Source: Pseudomonadota bacterium
GTDB lineage: Bacteria; Pseudomonadota; Alphaproteobacteria; Acetobacterales; Acetobacteraceae
Length of the DNA stretch: 6,043 bases
NCBI GenBank assembly: GCA_021815835.1
Contig: JAKAZN010000138.1
Coordinates: forward strand, 1 to 6,043
Reading direction: 5' to 3'
Part shown: piece by piece, positions 1-6,043 of the stretch
Layout of the letters: each line of letters begins with the position of its first letter
Position numbering within the stretch: the first letter of the stretch is position 1
Notes under the pieces: model-generated
Seen by the model: the letters and a program-made list of their open reading frames with translations, nothing else
Told to the model about the DNA's origin: nothing
The model's database searches: none
Translations under genes and position numbers: made by a program

Positions 1-54
1 CGACCACCCGCGCGGTTTCCCCGGCGCGCCGCCGCGCGCTGGCCCCGACAACGA

Positions 55-60
55 GAGAGG
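55..60 (+). promoter_or_regulatory. Ribosome binding site of the aldehyde dehydrogenase gene
   Basis: The purine run GAGAGG sits six bases before the ATG at 67 and partly matches the Shine-Dalgarno consensus. It supports this start over any internal one. The 66 bases before the ATG contain no stop codon in any frame on either strand, so the end of an upstream gene overlapping this start cannot be excluded. I see no convincing promoter in so short a leader. Confidence 0.6.
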
Positions 61-66
61 CCCGCG

Positions 67-1500
67 ATGTATCCCGATGTCCTGCTGCTGATCGATGGCG
101 TCTGGACCAAGGCCGAGGCCGGCCGGTCCCTCCCGGTCGCCAATCCCGCCACCGGGGAGGTGAACGGCACCGTCGCCCATGCCTCCCGCGGCGATCTCGA
201 TCGCGCGCTGGAAGCGGCCGACAAGGGCTTCCGCGTCTGGCGTAAGGTCTCCGCCTACGATCGCGCCAAGCTGATGCGCAAGGCGGCCGATCTGTTGCGC
301 GACCGCGCCGAGCGGATCGCCCGGCTGATGACCTTGGAGCAGGGCAAGCCGCTCGCCGAGGCCAAGGGCGAAACGCTCGCCGGCGCCGACGTGATCGACT
401 GGTTCGCCGAGGAAGCCCGCCGTGCCTATGGCCGCGTCGTGCCCGCCCGCGCCGAGGGCATCTATCAGCTCGTGCTGAAGGAACCGGTCGGCCCCGTGGC
501 GGCCTTCACGCCGTGGAATTTCCCGATCAACCAGGTGGTGCGCAAGCTCTCGGCGGCGCTCGCCGCCGGCTGCTCGATCATCGTCAAGGCGCCGGAGGAA
601 ACCCCGGCCTCGCCGGCCGAGCTGATCCGCTGCTTCGTCGATGCCGGCCTACCCGCCGGCGTGGTGAACCTGGTCTATGGCGTGCCGGCGGAGATTTCCG
701 AATACCTCATCCCGCATCCGGTGATCCGCAAGATCTCCTTCACCGGCTCGACCGTGATCGGCAAGCAGCTCGCCGCGCTGGCCGGGGCGCATATGAAGCG
801 CGTCACGATGGAGCTCGGCGGGCACGCCCCGGCGATCGTGTTCGCGGATGCGGATGTCGATACGGCGGTGAAGATCCTGTCCGCGAACAAGCTGCGCAAT
901 GCCGGGCAGGTGTGCATCTCGCCCACGCGGTTCCTGGTGCAGGAGCCGGTTTACGATGCGTTCGTGGAACAGTTCACCGCGCGGATCAAGGCGGCGAAAG
1001 TGGGCGACGGGCAGGATTCCGCCACCACCATGGGCCCGCTCGCCAACCCGCGCCGGATCGCGGCGATGGAGAGCTTCATCGGCGACGCCGCGAAGCACGG
1101 CGCGCGGGTGCGCGCGGGCGGCAACCGGATCGGCAACAAGGGCAATTTCTTCGAGCCCACGGTGCTGACCGACGTGCCCCTGGATGCGCGGATCATGAAC
1201 GAGGAACCGTTCGGCCCGGTGGCGGTGATCTCCCGCTTCGCCGGCTTCGACGATGTGGTGACCGAAGCGAACCGGCTGCCCTTCGGCCTCGCCTCCTACG
1301 CCTATACCCGCTCGGCCAAGACCGCGAACGCGATCGCGGCCGCGGTGGAGGCGGGGATGATGTCGATCAACCATCACGGTCTCGCGCTGCCGGAGGTGCC
1401 GTTCGGCGGCGTGAAGGATTCCGGCTACGGCTCGGAAGGCGGGCTGGAGGCGATCGAGGCATATCTCAACACCAAGTTCGTCTCCCAGGCCGGGCTGTAG
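67..1500 (+). CDS. NAD(P)+-dependent aldehyde dehydrogenase, succinate-/alpha-ketoglutaric-semialdehyde dehydrogenase type
   Basis: This 477-residue cytoplasmic enzyme is full length for the class I aldehyde dehydrogenase superfamily and would oxidise an aldehyde to a carboxylate using NAD+ or NADP+. Visible landmarks are the oxyanion Asn in PWNFP (N151), the cofactor-loop FTGS (225-228), the general-base Glu in ELGGH (E249), the catalytic Cys in GQVCIS (C283), and EEPFGP (E380, F382), which contacts the nicotinamide ribose. R159 and R277 match the two arginines that hold the substrate carboxylate in human SSADH (R213, R334, from memory), so an omega-semialdehyde acid is a likely substrate. 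From memory the sequence reads closest to the Azospirillum brasilense alpha-ketoglutaric semialdehyde dehydrogenase, which shares the GQVCISPTR stretch. The loop before [11 protein letters not shown] differs, so the exact substrate stays open. The ATG is supported by an upstream purine-rich site and by the family-typical N-terminus (LLIDGVW). It converges on the liv operon and is not part of it. Confidence 0.95.
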   Translation: MYPDVLLLIDGVWTKAEAGRSLPVANPATGEVNGTVAHASRGDLDRALEAADKGFRVWRKVSAYDRAKLMRKAADLLRDRAERIARLMTLEQGKPLAEAKGETLAGADVIDWFAEEARRAYGRVVPARAEGIYQLVLKEPVGPVAAFTPWNFPINQVVRKLSAALAAGCSIIVKAPEETPASPAELIRCFVDAGLPAGVVNLVYGVPAEISEYLIPHPVIRKISFTGSTVIGKQLAALAGAHMKRVTMELGGHAPAIVFADADVDTAVKILSANKLRNAGQVCISPTRFLVQEPVYDAFVEQFTARIKAAKVGDGQDSATTMGPLANPRRIAAMESFIGDAAKHGARVRAGGNRIGNKGNFFEPTVLTDVPLDARIMNEEPFGPVAVISRFAGFDDVVTEANRLPFGLASYAYTRSAKTANAIAAAVEAGMMSINHHGLALPEVPFGGVKDSGYGSEGGLEAIEAYLNTKFVSQAGL

Positions 1501-1537
1501 GCGCGCCCCGAAGGTCCTGTCTCCGCGCCGTTCCGGC
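1501..1537. other. Convergent intergenic gap between the dehydrogenase gene and livF
   Basis: Only 37 bases separate the two stop codons. I see no stem followed by a T-run in either direction; the best pairing is a 6-bp GGCGCG/CGCGCC match with an 18-base loop, which begins on the last base of the dehydrogenase stop codon. Termination must be Rho-dependent, lie inside the opposing gene, or be incomplete. Confidence 0.5.
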
Positions 1538-2233
1538 TCAGAAATGCTCCCACAGGTTCGACGCGCGCGCCGCCTCCGGCGTGCCGTCGAACACCAGCTT
1601 CCCGCTGTTCATGATCGCCACCCGATCCGCCAGCGCGAGCGCCGCCGCCACGTTCTGCTCCACCAGCACCACCGCCACGCCATGCGCGCGGCAGACATCG
1701 CGCACCTGCGCGAACAGCCGCTCCACCAGGTTGGGCGCGAGCCCGATCGAGGGCTCGTCCAGCAGCAAGCACCGCGGCGTGCCCAGGATCGCGAGCGCGA
1801 AGGCCAGCATCTGCTGCTGCCCGCCGCTCATGCTGCCCGCGCGCGTCGTCCGCCGCTCCGCCAGCACCGGCAGGAGCCGATAGAGCGCCTCGGGCGTGAA
1901 CATCGCGCCGCCGGCCGCAAGCCGCGCCGCCACCACGTCGATATTCTCGGCCACCGTCAGGTCGGGGAAGATGCCGCGCCCCTCGGGCAGCAGGCGCAGC
2001 CCGCGCGCCACCCGCTCGGCCACCGGCACCCGCGCGAGCGGGACGCCCGCGAACCGCACCAGCCCGGCGCGCGGCGCGATCAGCCCCATCGCGGTCTTGA
2101 GCGTGGTCGTCTTGCCCGCGCCGTTATGGCCGAGCAGGGCCAGGATCTCGCCCTCGGCCACCGCGAAGCTCAGGTCGGAAATGACCGTCTTGGCGCCATA
2201 GCCGGCGGCCAGCCCCTCGAGTTCCAGGATCAC
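1538..2233 (-). CDS. livF: HAAT-family ABC transporter ATP-binding protein LivF
   Basis: This 231-residue cytoplasmic ATPase would pair with LivG to power the LivH/LivM channel. Walker A is GHNGAGKT (35-42), the ABC signature is MSGGQ (135-139), and Walker B is CLLLDEP (155-161). Two LivF-type hallmarks are present: PEGRGIFPDLTV around 83-94, with Glu84 in the Q-loop region, and VEQN (191-194), where Gln193 replaces the usual switch histidine. That replacement is normal for LivF and is not a defect. The length fits the family (about 230-240). The start is GTG at 2233, which overlaps the livG stop codon in a GTGA junction. Translation is probably coupled to livG, because only a weak GGCGG lies upstream. 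It is the last gene of the operon and ends 37 bp from the stop of the convergent dehydrogenase gene. Confidence 0.95.
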   Translation of the reverse strand: MILELEGLAAGYGAKTVISDLSFAVAEGEILALLGHNGAGKTTTLKTAMGLIAPRAGLVRFAGVPLARVPVAERVARGLRLLPEGRGIFPDLTVAENIDVVAARLAAGGAMFTPEALYRLLPVLAERRTTRAGSMSGGQQQMLAFALAILGTPRCLLLDEPSIGLAPNLVERLFAQVRDVCRAHGVAVVLVEQNVAAALALADRVAIMNSGKLVFDGTPEAARASNLWEHF

Positions 2234-2994
2234 AGCGCACCGCCGAAATAGATCTCGGCCAGCGCCGGATCGGCGATGATCTGCGCCGGCGAGCCCTGCG
2301 CCAGCAGGTGGCCCTGATGCAGGAACAACACCTCGTCGGCGATCTGCTGCACCACCCGCGTGTTGTGCTCGACCACGAGCAAGGTCTTGCCCTCGCCGCG
2401 CAACCGCCGCAGCAGCGCCATCACCTGATCGAGCGCGCCGGAAGCAAGCCCCGAGGCCGGTTCATCCAGCAGCAGCAATTCGGCCCCGGTGGCCAGCAGC
2501 CGCGCGATCGTCAGCAGCTTCTGTTCGCCATACGAAAGGTTACGCACCCGGTCCGCCGCGCGCGCCGCCAGCCCGACATGATCGAGCAATTGCAGCGCGT
2601 CGCCGCGTCGCCGCCGATCGGCGCGCGCGGTGGCGAACGGGCGGAACAGGGCGCCGAACGGGGTCTCACCCGCCCGCTCCGGCAGCGCCAGCATCACGTT
2701 GTCGCAGGCGGTGAGGTCGGCGAACAGGCGCAGATTCTGGAAGCTGCGGGCGATCCCGGCGCGTACGATCGCCTGTGGCGTCAGCCCGTCGAGCGGGCGG
2801 CCGCGGAACGCGACATGCCCCGTATCGGGCCGCAGAAATCCGGTGATGACGTTGAAGATGGTGGTCTTGCCAGCGCCGTTCGGCCCGACCAGGCAGGCGA
2901 TCCCGCCCTCGGCGATCGCGAAGCCGCAATCGTTCAGCGCCTGCAAGCCGCCGAAACTGTGGTTCACCCCGGCGATCTCGAGATAGGCGCTCAC
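2230..2994 (-). CDS. livG: HAAT-family ABC transporter ATP-binding protein LivG
   Basis: This 254-residue cytoplasmic ATPase is the partner of LivF. The N-terminal strand (YLEIAGVNHSFGGLQAL) is typical of LivG. Walker A is GPNGAGKT (37-44), the Q-loop is in ARSFQNLRLF (Q86), the signature is LSYGEQK (153-159), Walker B is LLLLDEP (173-179), and the switch histidine is in VVEHN (H210). The C-terminus ends in EIYFGG, like the usual EAYLGG. The reading frame stays open upstream to 3711, but the added residues are an Arg/Ala-rich shadow of livM, so the start is placed at GTG 2994. That choice gives the normal family length, a GTGA overlap with the livM stop, and a GGGGAA ribosome site at 3000-3005. 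All catalytic motifs are intact. Confidence 0.95.
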   Translation of the reverse strand: MSAYLEIAGVNHSFGGLQALNDCGFAIAEGGIACLVGPNGAGKTTIFNVITGFLRPDTGHVAFRGRPLDGLTPQAIVRAGIARSFQNLRLFADLTACDNVMLALPERAGETPFGALFRPFATARADRRRRGDALQLLDHVGLAARAADRVRNLSYGEQKLLTIARLLATGAELLLLDEPASGLASGALDQVMALLRRLRGEGKTLLVVEHNTRVVQQIADEVLFLHQGHLLAQGSPAQIIADPALAEIYFGGAL

Positions 2995-3854
2995 AGCCGT
3001 TCCCCGAGCAATCCCTGCGGCCGGAACAGCGCGAACGCGATCAGCAACCCGCCATACAGCAATTGCCGCGAGGTCGCGGCATAGGTGGTCGGAATGGCCA
3101 GCAGGGTCAGCGCCTGCGGCAGCGCGAGCAGCAGGAACGGGCCGAGGATCGACCCCCACAAGGTGCGCGCCCCGCCCACCACCACCATCGTCAGCAGCAG
3201 GATCGACGCATCGAGGTCGAAGGACGACGGGTCGATGAAACTCAGATAGGTGGCATAGAGCCCACCCGCGACCCCGGCGAAGGCGCCCGCCATCGCCGCG
3301 GCCGAGACCTTGGCGCCCAGCACACCCTTGCCGGCGGCGGCCACCGCAAGCTCGTCCTCGCGGATCGCGCGCAGCTTCCGCCCGAACGGGGCGCGCAGGA
3401 TCAGCCAGAACGCGAGGCAGCCCAGCGTCATCGCCATCGTCGTCAGCGCCAGGATGCCGCGAGTCGATTCGATCGACGCGCCGAACAAATCCGGCGGCGG
3501 CACGCCCGGCATCCCGTTCGCGCCCCCCGTGCCCCAGGTCCAGTTGGTGAAGGTCGCGGTCGCCAGAAGCTGGATGCCGAACGAGGTGACGACGAAATAA
3601 TCCCCCGAGACCCGCAGGCTGGGCAGGGAGATCAGCACGTTCAGCAGCACGCAGGCCACCGCCGCCAGCGCCAGCGCCGGCAGGAACGACAAGGTTCCCG
3701 ACAGCAGGCAATCGCCCACGATATACGCGCCGACCCCGAACACCGCGGCCTGGGAGACCGAGAAGATGCCGACCACGCCCACCAGCAGATTGGTGGACAG
3801 GCCGAGCAGCACGTAGATCTCGGCCAGGATCAGGTAGCTGTAGAGATAATCCAT
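2991..3854 (-). CDS. livM: HAAT-family ABC transporter permease LivM
   Basis: This 287-residue inner-membrane permease forms the translocation channel with LivH. It has roughly eight to nine hydrophobic segments, for example near 8-27, 56-77, 85-103, 134-153, 184-206, 216-245 and 265-277. LivM landmarks are NLLVGVVGIFSVSQAAVFGVGAY near 22-44, GGANGMPGVP (110-119), and the cytoplasmic EAA-type loop beginning GRKLRAIREDELA (158-170), which docks on the ATPases. The C-terminus ends in LFRPQGLLG, as usual. An in-frame ATG at 3881 would add nine residues and overlap livH by 23 bp. I prefer ATG 3854 because GGGGAAA lies seven bases upstream and the protein then starts directly before the first membrane span. 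The gap to livH is only four bases, and the stop overlaps the livG GTG. E. coli LivM is longer at the N-terminus; this short form is common elsewhere. Confidence 0.93.
   Translation of the reverse strand: MDYLYSYLILAEIYVLLGLSTNLLVGVVGIFSVSQAAVFGVGAYIVGDCLLSGTLSFLPALALAAVACVLLNVLISLPSLRVSGDYFVVTSFGIQLLATATFTNWTWGTGGANGMPGVPPPDLFGASIESTRGILALTTMAMTLGCLAFWLILRAPFGRKLRAIREDELAVAAAGKGVLGAKVSAAAMAGAFAGVAGGLYATYLSFIDPSSFDLDASILLLTMVVVGGARTLWGSILGPFLLLALPQALTLLAIPTTYAATSRQLLYGGLLIAFALFRPQGLLGERL
3000..3005 (-). promoter_or_regulatory. Ribosome binding site that fixes the livG start
   Basis: Read on the reverse strand, GGGGAA lies five bases before the GTG at 2994, inside the last codons of livM. With the GTGA overlap it favours this short start over the much longer open frame that runs back through livM. 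Confidence 0.5.
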
Positions 3855-3858
3855 CGCG

Positions 3859-4722
3859 CTATTTCCCCGCGAACAGCCCACGCGGGCGAAACAGCATGAA
3901 CACGACGAAGATCGCGAAAGTGACGCCGATGCTCCATTCCCCCGGCATCACCAGCAGCGCCAGATTCTGCAGCACGACGATCGCGACGGCGAGGCCGAAC
4001 GCGCCGGCCAGGCTGCCGATCCCGCCCGCGATCATGGCGATCGTCGCGGTCAGCAGCGGCGTCACCCCGCCATAGGGCTGCAAGCCGTAATCGAGCGGCC
4101 CGAGCACGCCCGGCAGGCAGACCAGCGCCGAGGCGATCGCCATCACATAGACATGCACGCGCCGCGGTTCGAGCCGGGTGATCTCGGCCAGGAACGGATT
4201 GGACGCGACGGCGCGGATGCGCTTGCCCAGAAGGGTGCGATGGGCGAACACCAGGGTCGCGCCGAAGGCCGCGAAATCCAGCACCACCGTGGCGATCTGC
4301 GCCCCCGTCAGCCGCAGCCCGCCGGGCAGGGCGACGACCTGCCCCGCCCAGGCGGCGGAGAAATTCAGGATGTCGGGCGAATAGATCGCCGCGATCAGGT
4401 TCTGGATCACCGCCAGCGCGCCGAGCGAGGCGATCAGCACGACCAACTGCGCCGCGCCGCGCCGTTCCAGCCGCGCATAGAGCAGGATCTGGATCAGGCT
4501 GCCCAGCACCACGCAGCCCGCCATCGCCACCAGCAGGGCGGCGATGGCGGGCACGCCGTGGCGCATCAGGCTCCAGGCCAGGTAGCCGCCCAGGGTATAA
4601 ACCCCGGCATGGGCCACGTGGAACACGCGCGTCGTGGCGTAGATCAGCGCGAAGCTGACCGCCACCACGCCGAGCGCGCTGCCCGTCACGATGCCATTGA
4701 CCAGAAGTTGCAACGCCAACAT
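3859..4722 (-). CDS. livH: HAAT-family ABC transporter permease LivH
   Basis: This 287-residue inner-membrane permease is the partner of LivM. The N-terminus LQLLVNGIVTGSALGVVAVSFALIYATTRVFHVAHAG matches the LivH pattern of a first span followed by a conserved L-I-Y-x-x-x-R-V/I-x-x-x-A-H-G-like stretch, here at about residues 26-40. The EAA-type coupling loop starts at GKRIRAVASNPFLAE (166-180), and GGIGSLAGAFG near 233-243 is a conserved membrane-proximal motif. The protein ends in MLFRPRGLFAGK. There are about eight membrane spans, and the length is close to the family norm (about 290-308). The ATG at 4722 gives the family-typical start, but no clear Shine-Dalgarno lies upstream (the bases are C-rich). 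The livK stop is 34 bp upstream, so re-initiation or coupling is likely. Confidence 0.94.
   Translation of the reverse strand: MLALQLLVNGIVTGSALGVVAVSFALIYATTRVFHVAHAGVYTLGGYLAWSLMRHGVPAIAALLVAMAGCVVLGSLIQILLYARLERRGAAQLVVLIASLGALAVIQNLIAAIYSPDILNFSAAWAGQVVALPGGLRLTGAQIATVVLDFAAFGATLVFAHRTLLGKRIRAVASNPFLAEITRLEPRRVHVYVMAIASALVCLPGVLGPLDYGLQPYGGVTPLLTATIAMIAGGIGSLAGAFGLAVAIVVLQNLALLVMPGEWSIGVTFAIFVVFMLFRPRGLFAGK
3862..3868 (-). promoter_or_regulatory. Ribosome binding site that fixes the livM start
   Basis: On the reverse strand GGGGAAA precedes the ATG at 3854 by seven bases. The spacer contains the livH stop codon TAG, so ribosomes ending livH finish on top of the livM initiation site. This favours 3854 over the in-frame ATG at 3881. 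Confidence 0.55.
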
Positions 4723-4756
4723 GACGGGCAGGGCCGGGATCGGGGGAAGCGTGCGC

Positions 4757-5881
4757 TCAGTGCGCGGTCGCGGTGCCGATGGTCTTTTCCGAACTGCCGG
4801 TCATTTCCATGATCGCGATCGGCACCACGGCGGTGTTGGTTGTGAACGTCATCGGCACCAGCCCGTGGAAGGTCTTGATCTGGAACAGCGCCGCCCGCAG
4901 GTTCGCCCCGGTGATCGGCTTCTTCTCCTTGAGCAGGTGGTCGATCAGGACGAACATGATCTGCGTCGCGTTGTAGTACTGGCGCGAGAAGAACCCCATG
5001 TCGGCGCCCATCGCCCCCTTGAACGCGGCCATCAGTTCCGGGCTGGCATCGGCCACCACCTGGGTGTGGATGATCCCGGCCGAATTCGGATCGGCGATCG
5101 TCTGCGGGTCTTCCATGAAGGTCGTGCCGGCCACCAGCCAGCCCTGCTTCATCTGGTGCAGTTGATCGGCCATCGCCTTCTGGCCCGCGGTCGTGACCAC
5201 GAACAGCACCTGCGGCTTGGCCGCGGCCAGCTTCAGCAGCGCGGCGCGATAGTCGGTCTGACCGAACTGGGACGGCTCCTGGGCCACGATCTTGCCGCCC
5301 GCGGCCTTGAACTCGCGCACGAAGTCGTCCCGCCCGCCGATCCCGGCGGCATCGTTCTCATAGAGCACGGCGGCGGTCGATTTACCGTGCGCGCGCAGGT
5401 ATTTCACCATCCCGCCGACTTCGTCCGCGGTGGTGGGGAGCGTGTTGAACAGATAGGGCGAGGCCTTGCCCAGCGCGTCGGCCTGCGCGCCGGCGTTCAG
5501 CATCAGCACGTGCTTGCGCGCGGTGAGCGGGGCCATCGCCAGGCTGGGGCCGGAATAGGCGGTGAAGATCATCGGCAGATGCTGCAAGCCGACCAGCTTG
5601 TTGAACGCGAGCACGGCCTGGTCCGGCTTCGCCTGGTCGTCCTCGAAGACGACGTTGATCGGATGGCCGCCGACGCCGCCCTTGGCGTTCTGCTGCTTGA
5701 TCGCGAACTGGATGCCTTTCATCTGCTCGGTGCCGATCACGGCGCCGGGGCCGGTCAGCGGCAGGATCGCGCCGATGGTGATCGGCGCGGCCCCGGCGGC
5801 GCGCGCCGGCGGCGGCGCGGCGAGACCCAGGATTGCTCCGGCCGCGAGCGCGGCCAGCCAGGTGCGTGCATGGCACGACAT
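4757..5881 (-). CDS. livK: HAAT-family periplasmic substrate-binding protein, LivK-like
   Basis: This 374-residue precursor would be exported and would deliver a solute to LivH/LivM. A Sec signal peptide is clear: basic MSCHAR, a hydrophobic core (WLAALAAGAILGLAA), then PPPARA with a likely signal peptidase I cut after ARA (about residue 28). The mature protein opens with ITIGAILPLTGPGAVIGTEQMKG, the typical start of the type 1 binding fold (Peripla_BP_6). YSGPS (109-113) and NAGAQ (129-133) lie where family members contact ligand, and YENDAAG (174-180) opens the second lobe. The mature part has no cysteine, so it lacks the disulfide known in E. coli LivJ/LivK. The frame extends to a TTG at 5959, but that adds an Arg-rich 26-residue tail ahead of the signal peptide. 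ATG 5881 has an excellent ribosome site and is chosen. The symbol reflects family and operon position; the ligand may not be a branched-chain amino acid. Confidence 0.93.
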   Translation of the reverse strand: MSCHARTWLAALAAGAILGLAAPPPARAAGAAPITIGAILPLTGPGAVIGTEQMKGIQFAIKQQNAKGGVGGHPINVVFEDDQAKPDQAVLAFNKLVGLQHLPMIFTAYSGPSLAMAPLTARKHVLMLNAGAQADALGKASPYLFNTLPTTADEVGGMVKYLRAHGKSTAAVLYENDAAGIGGRDDFVREFKAAGGKIVAQEPSQFGQTDYRAALLKLAAAKPQVLFVVTTAGQKAMADQLHQMKQGWLVAGTTFMEDPQTIADPNSAGIIHTQVVADASPELMAAFKGAMGADMGFFSRQYYNATQIMFVLIDHLLKEKKPITGANLRAALFQIKTFHGLVPMTFTTNTAVVPIAIMEMTGSSEKTIGTATAH

Positions 5882-5924
5882 GGACGGACTCCTTCCCCAG
5901 TTCGTTGTTTTGTTTGGCACGACA
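5871..5924 (-). repeat. 10-bp direct repeat bracketing the livK leader
   Basis: TGTCGTGCCA (reverse-strand reading) occurs at 5871-5880, where it overlaps the livK start codon and codons 2-4, and again at 5915-5924, 44 bp upstream. The two copies enclose the A/C-rich leader and the ribosome binding site. No function is known to me. Confidence 0.4.
5889..5896 (-). promoter_or_regulatory. Strong ribosome binding site of livK
   Basis: On the reverse strand GGAAGGAG lies seven bases before the ATG at 5881. It is a near-perfect Shine-Dalgarno and the strongest in the window, which suits a binding protein usually made in excess of its permease. It settles the livK start. The A/C-rich, probably unstructured leader just upstream (about 5901-5917) would keep it accessible. 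Confidence 0.8.
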
Positions 5925-5929
5925 AGCCG

Positions 5930-5946
5930 CCGGGCGCGGGGCCCGG
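5930..5946. repeat. Second GC-rich inverted repeat in the livK leader
   Basis: The arms CCGGGC and GCCCGG (6 bp, perfect) flank a five-base loop. It lies between the promoter candidate and the A/C-rich leader, so it could form in the 5' end of the liv transcript. No T-run follows. It may be chance in such GC-rich DNA. Confidence 0.25.
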
Positions 5947-5958
5947 GACATCGCGGCA

Positions 5959-5987
5959 AGCATAGCGGGGGAGGGATCGGGAGGAAA
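5959..5987 (-). promoter_or_regulatory. Weak sigma-70-like promoter candidate for the liv operon
   Basis: On the reverse strand TATGCT (5959-5964) resembles a -10 box, and TTTCCT (5982-5987) stands 17 bases upstream in the -35 position. The -35 match to TTGACA is poor. This is the best placed candidate before livK, but GC-rich bacteria often have promoters that cannot be read by eye. A start from here would give a leader of roughly 70 bases. Confidence 0.25.
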
Positions 5988-5990
5988 GGC

Positions 5991-6007
5991 GGCGCCGGCC
6001 CGGCGCC
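5991..6007. repeat. GC-rich inverted repeat upstream of livK
   Basis: The arms GGCGCCG and CGGCGCC (7 bp, perfect) flank a three-base loop. On the reverse strand the hairpin is followed by GCCTTTCCT, which is too poor in T for a confident intrinsic terminator. It could end a reverse-strand gene lying beyond the window or simply reflect base composition. Confidence 0.3.
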
Positions 6008-6043
6008 CGGGGGTACCGCTCCCTGGGCGACATCTGGGCCGAC

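Noticed and set aside
1..66. Possible C-terminal end of an upstream gene
   Set aside because: No stop codon occurs in any frame here, but the short translations match nothing I recognise, so no coding call is made.
1500..1507. Palindrome GGCGCGCC at the dehydrogenase stop codon
   Set aside because: An 8-bp GC palindrome is expected by chance in this composition, and it lacks a loop or T-run to act as a terminator.
513..1883. A 456-codon forward open frame overlapping the dehydrogenase gene and continuing into livF antisense
   Set aside because: Its translation is dominated by Arg, Gly and Ala with no recognisable fold. It is the alternate-frame shadow expected in GC-rich DNA where stop codons are rare.
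2995..3711. The upstream part of the open frame ending in livG, suggesting a 493-residue fused protein
   Set aside because: The extra residues are livM read in another frame and have no membrane spans or domain. The GTG at 2994 gives a normal LivG with a ribosome site and GTGA overlap.
3063..3899. A 278-codon forward open frame antisense to livM, and a similar one at 4153-4812 antisense to livH
   Set aside because: Both give Arg/Gln/His-rich low-complexity translations, as expected from the complement of hydrophobic membrane-protein codons.
4691..5965. A 424-codon forward open frame antisense to livK
   Set aside because: The product is rich in His, Arg, Gly and Gln with no family resemblance, while the opposite strand encodes a complete binding protein with a signal peptide and strong ribosome site.
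6011..6043. A possible divergent forward gene beginning at the right edge (reads GYRSLGDIWAD)
   Set aside because: The frame has a TAG at 5963-5965 and no ATG, GTG or TTG between it and the edge, so no start supports it. Only a longer sequence could decide.

Overview
The window comes from a very GC-rich bacterial chromosome. The proteins resemble proteobacterial families, and I infer an alphaproteobacterium (Rhodospirillales/Acetobacteraceae or a rhizobial relative) from the protein wording and codon use; the sequence shows no taxonomic marker. Nearly the whole window is coding, and the coding is conventional.

Layout: a forward gene (67-1500) encodes a complete class I aldehyde dehydrogenase of the succinate-semialdehyde / alpha-ketoglutaric semialdehyde dehydrogenase type. 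A 37-bp convergent gap separates it from a complete five-gene cassette on the reverse strand. Read in its own direction, right to left, the cassette is livK (periplasmic binding protein, start 5881), livH (permease), livM (permease), livG (ATPase) and livF (ATPase, ending at 1538). This is a full branched-chain amino acid type (HAAT) ABC importer in the usual gene order. The junctions are tight: 34 bp between livK and livH, 4 bp between livH and livM, and 4-base GTGA overlaps at livM/livG and livG/livF. These point to one polycistronic mRNA with translational coupling. The 162 bp upstream of livK (5882-6043) hold a strong Shine-Dalgarno, an A/C-rich leader, two GC-rich inverted repeats and only a weak promoter candidate.

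Working together: LivK would capture a small solute in the periplasm, LivH/LivM would form the channel, and LivG/LivF would power import. The transported solute cannot be read from the sequence, because HAAT systems also carry aromatic acids, amides, urea and other compounds. The convergent dehydrogenase could oxidise a semialdehyde made during breakdown of an imported compound, but it is not in the same operon, so that link is only a hypothesis.

I found no mobile element, CRISPR array, RNA gene or phage feature, and no evidence of a new biological system. The points most worth a second look are the dehydrogenase's substrate pocket, the unresolved transporter ligand, a 10-bp direct repeat flanking the livK leader, and the terminator-poor convergent junction.
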